From: Actinobacillus indolicus
GTDB lineage: Bacteria; Pseudomonadota; Gammaproteobacteria; Enterobacterales; Pasteurellaceae
Reading direction: 5' to 3'
DNA length: 64,000 nt
Assembly: GCF_901764975.1 (NCBI RefSeq)
Contig: NZ_CABFKH010000003.1
Span: 1-64,000, forward strand
This document shows, in pieces, positions 47,310 through 56,836 of this stretch. The notes under the pieces were generated by a model. It did not search any database. It saw only the letters and a list, made by a program, of their open reading frames with translations, and had not been told where the DNA came from. A program made the translations under genes and the position numbers. How positions within the stretch are numbered: position 1 is the first letter of the stretch; each line of letters opens with the position of its first letter.

Positions 47310-49274
47310 TTACACCCTTCTCACCATCAGCAAGAAATAAGTCCCCCCAATCAGCGTTGCCACTAAACCGGCCGGCACTTCATAAGGGAATAACATCTGT
47401 CTGCCGAGCCAATCGGCAAACACCATAATCAAACCGCCGATAAGGGCAGAGATTAAAATCTGAGAATTCGCTCGATTTACGCCGAGAAAACGGGCGATAT
47501 GCGGTACGAGCAAGCCGATAAAACTGAGCGGTCCGATAATCAAAGTCGCTAACGCCGTCAGTAATGCGGTAAATAAAATCAAAATCCAACGGGTACGTTT
47601 TAGGTTTAGCCCTAAGGCTTGTGCCATCGGGGCTTGTAATGCCAATAACTCAAGCCAACGGCTGAAAATCAGGCTAATCCCTAATAGAACAAGGCTTATC
47701 AAGAAAAACGGCACGGCAAGATCCGCCCCGATTTGTTGGGTCGAACCCGATGTCCACGCAATCAGTTGGTTCGCTCTTGGATCGCCACTGGCAATGGCTA
47801 TGCGTTGCAAAGTATCAAACAGTGCCGACAGACTGATCCCTGTGAGTAGCACTTTTTCGGGCAACATTCCGTTGCGTTGGTTGATCGCTGTCAGCACCAA
47901 CAGAGCCACAACCGCCCCTGCGATACCTGCCAGCCAATACCATTCCGTTTGGGCGGTGCTGGTAAGGAACAGCACGGCTAAAATCCCCATACTGGTGCCG
48001 GATGACACGCCGAGCAGTTCAGGGCTTGCCATCGGGTTTAGGGTTAAGCGTTGCAATAACACGCCAGCCACCGCCAATAAGATCCCAACAGCAATGGCGG
48101 TCAAAATGCGTGGGTAACGTAGCTCGACAAGCGGTGCGTAAAATTCGTTAAATTCCAATACATACCAACCGCTTGTGCCTTTGCCCAGCGCGAGTGCAAG
48201 CCATAGCACAAGTGCAAAAACAAACACAATCGGCAGTAAGGTGTAGCGATGAAAACGGCGAGATAGACGAGTAGATGTTTCCGTTAAACGCCCCGTATTT
48301 GATAGTGAGCGGAACATCAGCCACAGTAATAACGGCGTACCAAGCAGAGCCGTCACAGCCCCCGTTGGCAAGTTAATCCCTTTAAAATGGGCAAGCAGTT
48401 GTAGCAGTAAATCCGTGACCGCCAGCAGTAACGCCCCACCAGCAAACGCCCCGAGTAATTGCCATTTCAGCGTTCGCACACCAAGCTGGCGAATAATGGT
48501 GGCGGACGCTAACCCGATAAAACCGAGCATACCGACACAACTTACCACCGCCGAAATCATATAAGCACTGATAAACACCCCGAAAAAGCGTAGGCGATTA
48601 ACAGGCACGCCAAGGCTTTGGGCATTGCTGTCGTTTAATGAAAGTATGGTGAGCGGGCGAAGCAACATTGTAATTAATCCGCCACAAATGACCGCTTGTA
48701 TTGCCAAAAATTGCGGATCTCGCCAGCTCTCTTGAGCTAAAGAACCAGCCCCCCATTGTGCCAAGCCCCGTGCTTCTTCAGGGTAAAACAACATCATCAA
48801 GGCGGAGAATGAACCAAAATAGAGATTGACCACCAAACCAGCCAAAATCAGCAACAACGGCGACATTTTTTTTCGCATTGCTAACGTCAGAACCAAGATC
48901 AGGCTTAAACCAGCCCCGGCTAACGCAATGGCACTTGAACTTATATCCAACCAATTCGGTGCAAAAATAGCGGTAATAAACAGAGCAAACTGCGAGCCGG
49001 CACTGATCCCAAGCGTATTATCGGAAGCCAGCGGATTTGCCATCACTTGTTGCAACAGCAAACTTGCCAAACCGAGCATTCCGCCAGCCAATAACGCAAT
49101 GGCAATGCGTGGCAGGGTGTAGCTTTGAATTAACAAAATATCGAGATTGTCACTGGCTTGAAACAGACTAACAAGGGATTGCTGTTTAGGCAGTTGCACG
49201 CCGAGTAGCCACATCATCAGCCCGATAAAACAAGCGGACAGTAGAACGAACAATATCTGTGGACGGTTTACCAT
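47310..49274 (-). CDS. fhuB: Ferric hydroxamate ABC transporter permease FhuB
   Basis: Fused two-half permease of the FecCD type that carries ferric hydroxamates across the inner membrane. 654 aa, about 20 helices. Each half contains the GLASLLLQQVMANPLASDNT / GVLLQRLTLNPMASPELLG pattern and an EAA-like loop near GLASATIIRQLG and LVPHIARFLG, where FhuC binds. Overlaps fhuD by 7 bp. Three exact USS lie in the gene (48127, 48168, 48691), more than in most genes here. Confidence 0.94.
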   Translation of the reverse strand: MVNRPQILFVLLSACFIGLMMWLLGVQLPKQQSLVSLFQASDNLDILLIQSYTLPRIAIALLAGGMLGLASLLLQQVMANPLASDNTLGISAGSQFALFITAIFAPNWLDISSSAIALAGAGLSLILVLTLAMRKKMSPLLLILAGLVVNLYFGSFSALMMLFYPEEARGLAQWGAGSLAQESWRDPQFLAIQAVICGGLITMLLRPLTILSLNDSNAQSLGVPVNRLRFFGVFISAYMISAVVSCVGMLGFIGLASATIIRQLGVRTLKWQLLGAFAGGALLLAVTDLLLQLLAHFKGINLPTGAVTALLGTPLLLWLMFRSLSNTGRLTETSTRLSRRFHRYTLLPIVFVFALVLWLALALGKGTSGWYVLEFNEFYAPLVELRYPRILTAIAVGILLAVAGVLLQRLTLNPMASPELLGVSSGTSMGILAVLFLTSTAQTEWYWLAGIAGAVVALLVLTAINQRNGMLPEKVLLTGISLSALFDTLQRIAIASGDPRANQLIAWTSGSTQQIGADLAVPFFLISLVLLGISLIFSRWLELLALQAPMAQALGLNLKRTRWILILFTALLTALATLIIGPLSFIGLLVPHIARFLGVNRANSQILISALIGGLIMVFADWLGRQMLFPYEVPAGLVATLIGGTYFLLMVRRV

Positions 49275-50167
49275 TGTTCGCCCCCATTGATTAAGCCGTT
49301 TGCCAGCACTTCCGCAAAGCGTTGAGCCGATGGAATAGCTCCGAATGTCCAGACTTCAGGCAAAATCAGCGGATCTTTCGCCATTGCCAGTTTTTGCCAT
49401 AAGGTGTTGTATTTCAAGGCAGAACCGATATTTGACGGATAAGGTTTAACCACGACAAAACGGCTCTCAGGCGGTAATTTCGCCAGTTGGGTCACGTCGA
49501 TAATCTCAAAACCCCAGTTGTTGTGATTGCCTTGCCAACTGTTCTTAAAACCAAGTTGCGACAGCACCGCTCCAAACGGACTATTTTCTGCATAAACTCG
49601 CAGGTGACGTGTGTCGATAAACTGCACCAACAGCACAGGACGATCGGTAAAGGGTTGTACAAGCGGTCGAATTTCAGCAATTTTTTGCCAATACTTATTC
49701 AGTAAGTAATCCGCTTGTTCAGGCTTTTCAATAATATCGGCAATTTGCTGAGTGGCTTCGACCACATTCTGCCACGCATCGCCTTCTTTATAGAAATCGA
49801 CCAAATGCACCTTGCCGAATTTTTCCAACATCGGCGTGGCAGACGCATAAAACGAAGAGTTAATAAACAGCAAAGGCTGAGCGTCTAGCTGTGTCGAAAG
49901 TTGCCAAAGCTGTTCAGGGTTCGGTTGCAAACGAATACCGAGATCGAGCGTATTTTCAGGCAATTTTGGCTCCGATACCCAAACTTTATAATTTTTTGCA
50001 TCGCCAACGGCTTTTGGTTGTTCATCAAGGGCAATCAAGGTTTCAGCTACCGTCCAATCCAATGTCGCTAAATTGCGTAGCGGTTCACCTGCGGATAGGG
50101 TGTTTGCAAAAAAGAGAGAGAAAGTGACCGCTTGTAGCCATACAGTGAGCTTTTTTAGGTTTATCAT
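49268..50167 (-). CDS. fhuD: Ferric hydroxamate-binding protein FhuD
   Basis: Periplasmic siderophore-binding protein feeding FhuBC. 299 aa. A signal peptide is evident (LQAVTFSLFFANTLSA-GEP, cleavage near 26), no lipobox Cys. The core DWTVAETLIALDEQPKAVGD and the bilobal fold pattern with a long helix near 165-190 fit class III binding proteins. Two exact USS: 50127-50135 encodes part of the signal peptide (QAV), 49660-49668 lies mid-gene. Starts 1 bp after fhuC ends; overlaps fhuB. Confidence 0.93.
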   Translation of the reverse strand: MINLKKLTVWLQAVTFSLFFANTLSAGEPLRNLATLDWTVAETLIALDEQPKAVGDAKNYKVWVSEPKLPENTLDLGIRLQPNPEQLWQLSTQLDAQPLLFINSSFYASATPMLEKFGKVHLVDFYKEGDAWQNVVEATQQIADIIEKPEQADYLLNKYWQKIAEIRPLVQPFTDRPVLLVQFIDTRHLRVYAENSPFGAVLSQLGFKNSWQGNHNNWGFEIIDVTQLAKLPPESRFVVVKPYPSNIGSALKYNTLWQKLAMAKDPLILPEVWTFGAIPSAQRFAEVLANGLINGGEQW

Positions 50168-50168
50168 C

Positions 50169-50933
50169 TTAATAAAAACTCACCGGTCTACCCGTTTCAG
50201 GGTGGTTGATCACATTCAGCTCAATCCCATAAATCGCCTTCAAAGACGGGGTATTGATAATTTGTTGAGAATTGCCTTCAGCAAGTAGCTTGCCACTGTG
50301 TAGAGCGACAAGGTGATCGCAGTAGCGAGAAGCAAGGTTAATATCGTGGATCACAATAATCACGCCTAAATGCAGCTCTCGGCTCAGTTGTTGGATCAGC
50401 TCCATCACTTCCACTTGATGAGCAATATCTAACGCCGCCAAAGGTTCATCTAACAGTAGAAATTGACTTTGCTGTGCCAACAACATTGCCAACCAAATAC
50501 GAGAACGCTCGCCACCCGATAGGACATCGACTAGCTGATCGGCAAATTTTTCGGTATGTGTTAAAGCCAAAGCACGCTCAATCGCCAGCTTGTCTTGAGC
50601 CGTTTGACGACCAAAAAGCCCGTTCCACGCATAACGCCCCATTGCAATTAGCTCTTTTGCGGTTAAGTTGGTCGCTTGTGGAAGATGTTGCGGAAGATAA
50701 GCGACACGCTTGGCAAACTCACGGTTTGACCAAGCGTCAAGCGGTTGGTTATCAAAAAGAATTTCACCCGATGAAAGCGGTTGCTGTTTGGCAAGCAATT
50801 TGATTAAAGTGGATTTGCCTGAGCCGTTATGCCCGATCAATCCATACACTTTTCCTTGTTCAAATTGCACCGAAATCGGCTGTAACAGCGTACGATTTGG
50901 AATGGCAAAACTTGCCTGTTTAACCACAAACAT
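50169..50933 (-). CDS. fhuC: Ferric hydroxamate ABC transporter ATP-binding protein FhuC
   Basis: Cytoplasmic ATPase that energises FhuB. 254 aa. Walker A GHNGSGKS at residues 34-41, Q-loop around LPQHLPQAT, signature LSGGERSR, Walker B FLLLDEP and the switch His in VIHDINLASRYC. First gene of the fhuCDBA operon. The 88-bp gap to the divergent FhuF-like gene is AT-rich and holds a Fur-box-like sequence, fitting iron repression. Confidence 0.95.
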   Translation of the reverse strand: MFVVKQASFAIPNRTLLQPISVQFEQGKVYGLIGHNGSGKSTLIKLLAKQQPLSSGEILFDNQPLDAWSNREFAKRVAYLPQHLPQATNLTAKELIAMGRYAWNGLFGRQTAQDKLAIERALALTHTEKFADQLVDVLSGGERSRIWLAMLLAQQSQFLLLDEPLAALDIAHQVEVMELIQQLSRELHLGVIIVIHDINLASRYCDHLVALHSGKLLAEGNSQQIINTPSLKAIYGIELNVINHPETGRPVSFY

Positions 50934-50975
50934 AAAAATCCGAGTGAAATGTAAAGTTCTAAAACAAAGTTGTCA

Positions 50976-51001
50976 TTCTAATTAGAAATTATTATCATTA
51001 A
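50976..51001. promoter_or_regulatory. Possible Fur box between fhuC and the fhuF-like gene
   Basis: The segment ATTCTAATTAGAAATTATTATC matches the 19-bp Fur consensus only moderately (11 of 19 in the best alignment, including the whole ATTATC half), and TTCTAATTAGAA is a perfect palindrome. Its place between two divergent iron genes is the main reason to suspect Fur. Coordinates are approximate. Confidence 0.35.
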
Positions 51002-51021
51002 AATAATATTTACATTTCTTT

Positions 51022-51819
51022 ATGCTATTTATGAATTTACTTTTTAGTTGCTCGGAACTGAACACACTTCGCCAGAACTTATTTTCAGAACGCCTGAAAC
51101 ATTGTCGCTACCTGCTGACTTTTGTGGAAAAGCCCGAAAAAATCTCCAATGCAATGTTTTTTCAGCAGTTTTATCATTCTGCATTACCAACGCATTTTTC
51201 AGCACTGTTAGCCGAACCGCAAAAAGCCACGATTTCAATCTGGCAACGCTATTGGCTTAACGGTTTTATTATGCACTGGGTTTGGTTATTACATAAACAC
51301 CAGCTACATCTTGTACTGAGCGAGCAAGGAACAGCTTTAGATCTAACAACAAGCGGTAAGATCAAGGGATTTCTTATCAACTTAAGCTACACGCCTGTGC
51401 GACAAGTACGCAATCAAAGCGACATTCTCCACGCTTATCAACAGTTAAAACAATTTCTTTCACCGATTTTTAACCGCTTAACTGCAGTCAGCCGTTTAAA
51501 TGAAGCGGTATTTTGGCATAACTGTGCTAACTTGATTGAATTTAGCTTGAAAGAGTTAGAAGCGGAAGGCATTGATGTGAGTGAAACTTATCGCCAAATT
51601 CTGCTTGAAAAGAAATGGACGGAATATGAATGGTCGCCATTTTATAATGCTGTTGAATATATTTCTTTTCCTGAATTGCCTTTTCCACAGCCTGTCCGCT
51701 TACGAAAAGTCTGTTGCCACGCCCATTTAGACAGCAAAAATGATTACTGTGGCAACTGCCCGAAATTGAAAAAACTGTCGAAAGAGGAATTATCTGGGCT
51801 GGTGAAAAAGTGGGGTTAA
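51022..51819 (+). CDS. FhuF-like siderophore-iron reductase
   Basis: Predicted cytosolic reductase that releases iron from imported hydroxamates. 265 aa. The C-terminal [20 protein letters not shown] gives the C-C-x(10)-C-x2-C motif that binds the 2Fe-2S cluster in FhuF. The rest has the helical FhuF core. Two possible ATGs (51022, 51031) have no clear Shine-Dalgarno. It is divergent from fhuCDBA, and its end overlaps the convergent sprT end by 4 bp. An exact USS lies at 51349-51357. Confidence 0.85.
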   Translation: MLFMNLLFSCSELNTLRQNLFSERLKHCRYLLTFVEKPEKISNAMFFQQFYHSALPTHFSALLAEPQKATISIWQRYWLNGFIMHWVWLLHKHQLHLVLSEQGTALDLTTSGKIKGFLINLSYTPVRQVRNQSDILHAYQQLKQFLSPIFNRLTAVSRLNEAVFWHNCANLIEFSLKELEAEGIDVSETYRQILLEKKWTEYEWSPFYNAVEYISFPELPFPQPVRLRKVCCHAHLDSKNDYCGNCPKLKKLSKEELSGLVKKWG

Positions 51820-52316
51820 TCGCAGGCAATTAAAGTCTGTTTGCACTTTTTGCAAATGTAACTGCGACCATGTTTTACGATAGCGTTATGCCGACGTAAA
51901 GAGAGTTGATGAGTTTGACATCCGCAACGGTAGGGGAATTGTTGCCCGCTGACATTGGTGGTATCAAAGCAATGATAGGTTTCTGCCGGTACGCCAAGCA
52001 CCTGTTCCATCATCATTTTCCACTCTTTTCCATGGGGTTGAACTCGCCCGAATCGTTGATAGACTAATAAGTGTGCTAACTCGTGTGGCACGACTTGCGA
52101 AACAAATTCTGCCCCATTTTCTTCTAATAAAATCGGATTAAGCCGAATTTCATTTTGTTGCAAATATGCAACGCCTGCTTTTTGCCCACGTACCGTATAA
52201 GTCACCGTGGGCTCAACAAAAGAGGTTTGGAAATAGTTATTCGCTTTTTCCAAATCCCGTTTTAGTTGGCGTTGAACCTGCATTTTAAGCGCTCGAAATT
52301 GCATTAACGTGGGCAA
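51816..52316 (-). CDS. sprT: SprT-family zinc metalloprotease-like protein
   Basis: A 166-aa protein related to SprT/Spartan, whose eukaryotic homologue removes DNA-protein crosslinks; the bacterial role is unclear. The catalytic motif [13 protein letters not shown] has HExxH. The C-terminal zinc ribbon has the pair CGCQTH and a second pair CKKC (YICKKCKQT). It overlaps the RNase T2 end by 13 bp, so the two are in one operon, and overlaps the FhuF-like gene by 4 bp at the 3' end. Confidence 0.9.
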   Translation of the reverse strand: MPTLMQFRALKMQVQRQLKRDLEKANNYFQTSFVEPTVTYTVRGQKAGVAYLQQNEIRLNPILLEENGAEFVSQVVPHELAHLLVYQRFGRVQPHGKEWKMMMEQVLGVPAETYHCFDTTNVSGQQFPYRCGCQTHQLSLRRHNAIVKHGRSYICKKCKQTLIACD

Positions 52317-53077
52317 TCCATCACATTCCAGCTTTTATCGTAACAAATATAGAGTTCGTTTTTACTTGCTCCAAGATAAGCATCTTTTAACTGTGGATTG
52401 AATTTTTTCATCCATGCAAAGAGCTCTTTACGAGAAAGTTCTTGCCCCGGTAGGTTTAGGCTACGGAATAGCTGTTTTTGTTTGGCAAAATAATCGCTAG
52501 CGTTATTGAAAGCACAAGCGCCGTGTTTTTCCCATTGCCCTTGCAACAGATTTGCCCCCGGTGATTCCGGCATATATTGTTTGATCAGATCTTCAGGCAA
52601 TTTCGGCAAGTCGCCTTGACAGAATCGTGGGTGATCGGATGCTGAACGAGCATTGACAGCTTGTGGCCATAATCCGTGAATCACCCAGCCTAGCTGCGCA
52701 GCCTGATTACATTGGAAAGCCAGATGTTTCGGAACTTCGCCGTTATTTTTATTACGTTGCGTTTCGCAAAAACTCGGTGACCATGAAAGCGCAAGCATAT
52801 AGTAATCGACCGGCGCATTTTTATTTTGCCCCAAATTGTCATTCGCCATTTTGGTATCATAGTTGCCTAATTGATCTGGAATAGAGACATCTGATGATGG
52901 CGCAGACTTGGCTTGAGTTTCTGTGGTTTTTGTTGATGTATTTGAAGTTGTTGAAGCTGTGCTTTTATTGGCTTTTTCTTCATTATTTAACCACGTAAAG
53001 ACTGCAAAGATAGCAATAACAATTAGCGTAATCAGTTGTTGTAGCGTTCTATTTTTAGGTGGAGTTGTCTTTTTCAT
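52304..53077 (-). CDS. Ribonuclease T2-family protein (RNase I-like)
   Basis: Endoribonuclease that cleaves RNA to 2',3'-cyclic phosphates, likely outside the cytoplasm. 257 aa from ATG 53077 (GGAAA just upstream); a longer reading to 53152 is unlikely. The N-terminus has a hydrophobic segment ([16 protein letters not shown], residues 14-29) that may be an uncleaved anchor, then a Ser/Thr-rich linker. Active-site blocks CAS1 WVIHGLWP and CAS2 [10 protein letters not shown] hold the catalytic His. Several Cys form the usual disulfides. Overlaps sprT. Confidence 0.9.
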   Translation of the reverse strand: MKKTTPPKNRTLQQLITLIVIAIFAVFTWLNNEEKANKSTASTTSNTSTKTTETQAKSAPSSDVSIPDQLGNYDTKMANDNLGQNKNAPVDYYMLALSWSPSFCETQRNKNNGEVPKHLAFQCNQAAQLGWVIHGLWPQAVNARSASDHPRFCQGDLPKLPEDLIKQYMPESPGANLLQGQWEKHGACAFNNASDYFAKQKQLFRSLNLPGQELSRKELFAWMKKFNPQLKDAYLGASKNELYICYDKSWNVMDCPR

Positions 53078-53274
53078 GTTTCCATTTTTATTCAGATTAA
53101 AAGATAAATCTATCTTAAACGAAGTTGATAACAAGCGGTATGATTTTGGCAAAAATTTGCAAATATATTCTTTTTGGTTATATCAAATAAATTTCTAATC
53201 GTTAACTTTCTATTAAAAATTGCTATGCTTAGCTCACTTTTCCAATACAGCTAAAACTAAGAAGGATGAACACA

Positions 53275-54225
53275 ATGACTATCTATGCAGACAACTCAGA
53301 AACAATTGGCAACACTCCCCTTGTTCGTTTAAAAAATTTTGGGCAAAACGGAAACTTGTTAGTTAAAGTCGAATCTCGTAACCCAAGTTTTAGTGTGAAA
53401 TGCCGTATCGGTGCGAACATGGTATGGCAAGCAGAGAAAGATGGTATTTTAACCAAAGATAAAGAAATCGTAGATGCAACCAGCGGTAACACAGGGATCG
53501 CTTTAGCTTATGTTGCCGCAGCACGTGGTTATAAATTAACTTTAACCATGCCTGAGACTATGAGTATTGAACGTCGTCGTTTATTACGCGGTTTAGGTGC
53601 AACGTTAGTATTGACCGAAGGTGCTAAGGGAATGAAAGGGGCGATTGCAAAAGCAGAAGAAATTATTGCAAGTGATCCAAACCGTTACATTATGCTTAAA
53701 CAGTTTGAAAACCCAGCAAACCCAGCGATTCACCAACAAACTACAGGTCCAGAAATTTGGAATGCGACACAAGGCAATATTGATGTTTTCGTTGCAGGTG
53801 TGGGCACAGGTGGCACGATCACAGGGGTAAGCCGTTACATTAAACAAGATAAAGGTAAACAGATTATCAGTGTCGCGGTTGAACCAGCGGAATCACCAGT
53901 GATTACCCAAACATTAAATGGCGAAGAAGTAAAACCAGGTCCGCATAAAATTCAAGGTATCGGCGCAGGCTTTATCCCGAAAAACTTAGATCTCAGTTTA
54001 ATTGACCGTGTTGAGCAGGTTGATAGTGAAACAGCTATTGCAACAGCACGTCGCTTACTTGCAGAAGAAGGTATTTTAGTGGGGATTTCTTCTGGTGCAG
54101 CTGTGGCAGCTGCAGATCGTTTAGCCAAACTCCCTGAGTTTGCAGATAAAACGATTGTTGCAATTTTACCTTCTGCCTCAGAGCGTTATTTAAGTACCTT
54201 ACTTTTTGAAGGTATTGAGGCTTAA
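53275..54225 (+). CDS. cysK: Cysteine synthase A
   Basis: PLP-dependent O-acetylserine sulfhydrylase making cysteine from sulfide. 316 aa from ATG 53275, 8 bp after AAGGA; an ATG at 53266 overlaps that site. Motifs: NTPLVRL near 15, the PLP Lys in [11 protein letters not shown] near residue 41, [13 protein letters not shown] near 70, [10 protein letters not shown] phosphate loop near 180 and SSGAAVAAA near 272. It is the CysK form rather than CysM by length and the N-terminal [11 protein letters not shown] pattern. Bidirectional terminator follows. Confidence 0.97.
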   Translation: MTIYADNSETIGNTPLVRLKNFGQNGNLLVKVESRNPSFSVKCRIGANMVWQAEKDGILTKDKEIVDATSGNTGIALAYVAAARGYKLTLTMPETMSIERRRLLRGLGATLVLTEGAKGMKGAIAKAEEIIASDPNRYIMLKQFENPANPAIHQQTTGPEIWNATQGNIDVFVAGVGTGGTITGVSRYIKQDKGKQIISVAVEPAESPVITQTLNGEEVKPGPHKIQGIGAGFIPKNLDLSLIDRVEQVDSETAIATARRLLAEEGILVGISSGAAVAAADRLAKLPEFADKTIVAILPSASERYLSTLLFEGIEA

Positions 54226-54245
54226 AAATATAAACGAGTACATAT

Positions 54246-54278
54246 AAAAAAACGGCATCTTCGGATGCCGTTTTTTTA
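54246..54278. terminator. Bidirectional terminator between cysK and mscL
   Basis: AAAACGGCATC / GATGCCGTTTT perfect 11-bp stem with TTCG tetraloop, flanked by A- and T-runs. It serves both convergent genes. Confidence 0.95.
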
Positions 54279-54288
54279 TATACTGGAA

Positions 54289-54690
54289 TTATTTATTTTG
54301 TAATAAATCACGAATTTCAGTTAATAATTTTTCTTCTGCTGTTGGTTCAGCTGGCGCAGCAGGCTCTTCTACTGGAGCTTTTTTGAGGTTGTTGATAATT
54401 TTAACCATTGCAAAGACTGCCATTGCAATAATTAAGAAATCAAATACGTTTTGTAAGAATGCACCGTATTTGATCATTACAGCTTCCGCTTCACCTTGTT
54501 TCTCTTGAATAACGATAGCAAGATCTTTGAAATCTACACCACCGATTAACCAACCGATTGGTGGCATAACGACATCGCTCACTAAAGATGAAACGATTTT
54601 ACCAAACGCACCACCGATGATCACACCGACAGCTAAATCAACAACGTTACCTTTTACCGCAAATTCACGGAACTCTTTTAAAATACTCAT
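54289..54690 (-). CDS. mscL: Large-conductance mechanosensitive channel MscL
   Basis: Homopentameric stretch-activated channel that releases solutes during hypo-osmotic shock. 133 aa. An N-terminal amphipathic helix ([15 protein letters not shown]), TM1 ([23 protein letters not shown], split here) with the Gly-rich gate, periplasmic loop, TM2 ([16 protein letters not shown]) and a C-terminal helical bundle ending [15 protein letters not shown]. Standard in length. Confidence 0.97.
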   Translation of the reverse strand: MSILKEFREFAVKGNVVDLAVGVIIGGAFGKIVSSLVSDVVMPPIGWLIGGVDFKDLAIVIQEKQGEAEAVMIKYGAFLQNVFDFLIIAMAVFAMVKIINNLKKAPVEEPAAPAEPTAEEKLLTEIRDLLQNK

Positions 54691-54792
54691 GGGGTTTCCT
54701 TAAAAAATAGTTTAACTAAAAAAATGATAAACCACCCGATGAGTGGCTTAATAACGATTATAAACTAACCATTTCAAAAATTTGTAACATTT

Positions 54793-55320
54793 TTAACTTA
54801 ATTTACGAATTTGTTCGGCAAATTGGCTAACTTTTTGCCAATCGGTATATTCATACTCTTTGCTGGTATCCGTATCGCCTTTGGTGATTTTCATAATAAA
54901 GCGAATCATAAAGCGGTCGAAAAAAGTATAACGTGGATAGAACAATGCCCCTGCAATCACTTCCACTAAATTCGGTTTCCATTGAATACGGCTGAGTAAT
55001 TTACGGGTATAAACATTGGTTTCTGGCGTATTGCGATTGGCTTTGCGAGCGGTCAGATTGACGCTAAAAAATGCAGATTTCTTTTGATTGAGCAGAGCAT
55101 AGTGTTGCTGAATAAAGGGTTCTAAAATCGGATCAAAATGCCCATAACGAATGGAAGCCCCGATGATAATACAGTCAAACTGTGCAAGTTGTTCGGCTGA
55201 TGGTTGCGGTATATCACGCAAAGAGATAAGCGTTGTGTCACCATTGAGTGCTTGAGCAAGATATTCTGCAATTTTTTTAGTTTGTCCGTCACGGGTGAGA
55301 TAAAGAATTGCCGTTTTCAT
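54793..55320 (-). CDS. hemG: Menaquinone-dependent protoporphyrinogen IX dehydrogenase HemG
   Basis: Flavodoxin-like FMN enzyme that oxidises protoporphyrinogen IX to protoporphyrin IX in heme synthesis, passing electrons to quinone. 175 aa. Starts MKTAILYLTRDGQTKKIAEY, with the FMN phosphate loop TRDGQT; IIGASIRYGHFDP is typical. An insertion of HemG type follows (ARKANRNTPETN). Last residues show the basic region FIMKITKGDTDTS. Leftward; the 74-bp gap to ubiE has an AT-rich promoter zone. Confidence 0.93.
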   Translation of the reverse strand: MKTAILYLTRDGQTKKIAEYLAQALNGDTTLISLRDIPQPSAEQLAQFDCIIIGASIRYGHFDPILEPFIQQHYALLNQKKSAFFSVNLTARKANRNTPETNVYTRKLLSRIQWKPNLVEVIAGALFYPRYTFFDRFMIRFIMKITKGDTDTSKEYEYTDWQKVSQFAEQIRKLS

Positions 55321-55436
55321 TTGAAGTCCTTACGATAAAATTTGTGGCTATATTAACAGATTTTGCAAAATTTTAAGGAAATCTCACCGCTTTTTTGCTA
55401 TGGTACGCCTTAATTTTTTCTAATGAGAACGAAACA

Positions 55437-56210
55437 ATGAACGACGCTCAACAATCTCAACAACCCCAATCAGAAACCACCCATTTTGGCTTTAAAACCG
55501 TTGCCAAAGAAGAAAAACAGCAGTTAGTCGCCAATGTATTCCATAGCGTGGCAGGCAAATATGATTTAATGAACGATCTGCTCTCTTTTGGTATTCACCG
55601 TGTGTGGAAACGTTTTACCATTGATTGCAGTGGGGTGCGAAAAGGGCAGAAAGTGTTGGATTTAGCAGGGGGAACAGGGGATTTCACCGCTAAATTTTCT
55701 CGTATTGTTGGCGAAACAGGCGAAGTTGTACTTGCCGATATTAACAGCTCAATGTTGGAAGTCGGGCGTGAAAAGTTGCGGAATTTGGGCGTTGTCGGCA
55801 ATGTGAATTATGTGCAAGCGAATGCAGAGTGCCTGCCGTTTGCGGATAACACCTTTGATTGCATTGTGATTAGCTTCGGTTTGCGTAATGTCACTGATAA
55901 AGATAAAGCGTTACGTTCAATGTTCCGTGTGTTGAAACCGGGCGGACGTTTGCTGGTATTGGAATTTTCTAAGCCGATTATCGATCCGATTAGCCAAGTT
56001 TATAACTTCTATTCATTTAATATTCTGCCGAAAGTGGGCGAAGTGGTCGTTAATGATGCCGACAGCTATCGCTACCTCGCCGAGTCTATTCGTATGCACC
56101 CGAAACAAGAGGAATTAAAGGGAATGATGGAAAACGCAGGGTTTGAAAATGTCGGTTATTACAATTTAAGTGCTGGGATTGTGGCATTACATCGTGGGTA
56201 CAAATTTTAA
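55437..56210 (+). CDS. ubiE: Ubiquinone/menaquinone biosynthesis C-methyltransferase UbiE
   Basis: SAM-dependent C-methylation of the ubiquinone and menaquinone precursors. 257 aa from ATG 55437; an in-frame extension to 55395 lacks a Shine-Dalgarno. Motifs: [35 protein letters not shown] (SAM loop), [14 protein letters not shown] and [17 protein letters not shown]. First of the ubiE-ubiJ-ubiB operon, with 2 bp to ubiJ. The membrane route of quinone synthesis needs all three. Confidence 0.97.
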   Translation: MNDAQQSQQPQSETTHFGFKTVAKEEKQQLVANVFHSVAGKYDLMNDLLSFGIHRVWKRFTIDCSGVRKGQKVLDLAGGTGDFTAKFSRIVGETGEVVLADINSSMLEVGREKLRNLGVVGNVNYVQANAECLPFADNTFDCIVISFGLRNVTDKDKALRSMFRVLKPGGRLLVLEFSKPIIDPISQVYNFYSFNILPKVGEVVVNDADSYRYLAESIRMHPKQEELKGMMENAGFENVGYYNLSAGIVALHRGYKF

Positions 56211-56212
56211 AA

Positions 56213-56836
56213 ATGAAAACGTTATTACAACAGTTGATGCTACCGCAATTTGCATTAGGAGCATTGGAAACGGCGTTTAATCATTTGATTGAACGTTCAC
56301 CCCAAACATCGCCGATGTTGCGCAAACTTGCGGGGAAAATTCTTAAAATTCAGTTAAATCAACCGAATATTATACTTTTTGTGATTTTCAATGAAAACCG
56401 TACGGATTGGCTGGCGAATTATGAGGGTGAAGTTGATTGTGTCGTGAGTCTTGATACGACAGCTCTCCCAAAACTGGCGGATAAAAGTAAACTGAGTGAG
56501 TTGATTAATAATAAAACACTGATTTTGACAGGCGATATTCAAGTATTACAGCATTTTTCACAGTTACTTGACGAGTTGGAAAAAGATCCTGCGGAATTGC
56601 TCTCACGTTTTATCGGTGATGTACCGGCTCAGGCTTCAACGGATTTCGCCAAGGGTATTTTTACCAAGGTGAAAAATCAGTTTGTGCAAGACAGTCAGCA
56701 CCTTGTCGATAATTTGACGACCGAACGCCCAGTGCTTGTTCATCGTTTGCAAGTGGTTGATTTTTGCGATCAGGTAAAAGAGTTGGAACAGCAAGCGGTA
56801 CGGTTAGAGCAGAAATTTGCAAAATTGGGAATATAA
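56213..56836 (+). CDS. ubiJ: Ubiquinone biosynthesis accessory factor UbiJ
   Basis: SCP2-like lipid-binding scaffold of the soluble Ubi complex. 207 aa. The N-terminal SCP2 domain (about 15-115) includes [12 protein letters not shown] and [15 protein letters not shown]. The C-terminal half is coiled coil ([20 protein letters not shown]). Its TAA overlaps the ubiB ATG by one base (TAATG), giving tight coupling, as in E. coli. Confidence 0.95.
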   Translation: MKTLLQQLMLPQFALGALETAFNHLIERSPQTSPMLRKLAGKILKIQLNQPNIILFVIFNENRTDWLANYEGEVDCVVSLDTTALPKLADKSKLSELINNKTLILTGDIQVLQHFSQLLDELEKDPAELLSRFIGDVPAQASTDFAKGIFTKVKNQFVQDSQHLVDNLTTERPVLVHRLQVVDFCDQVKELEQQAVRLEQKFAKLGI

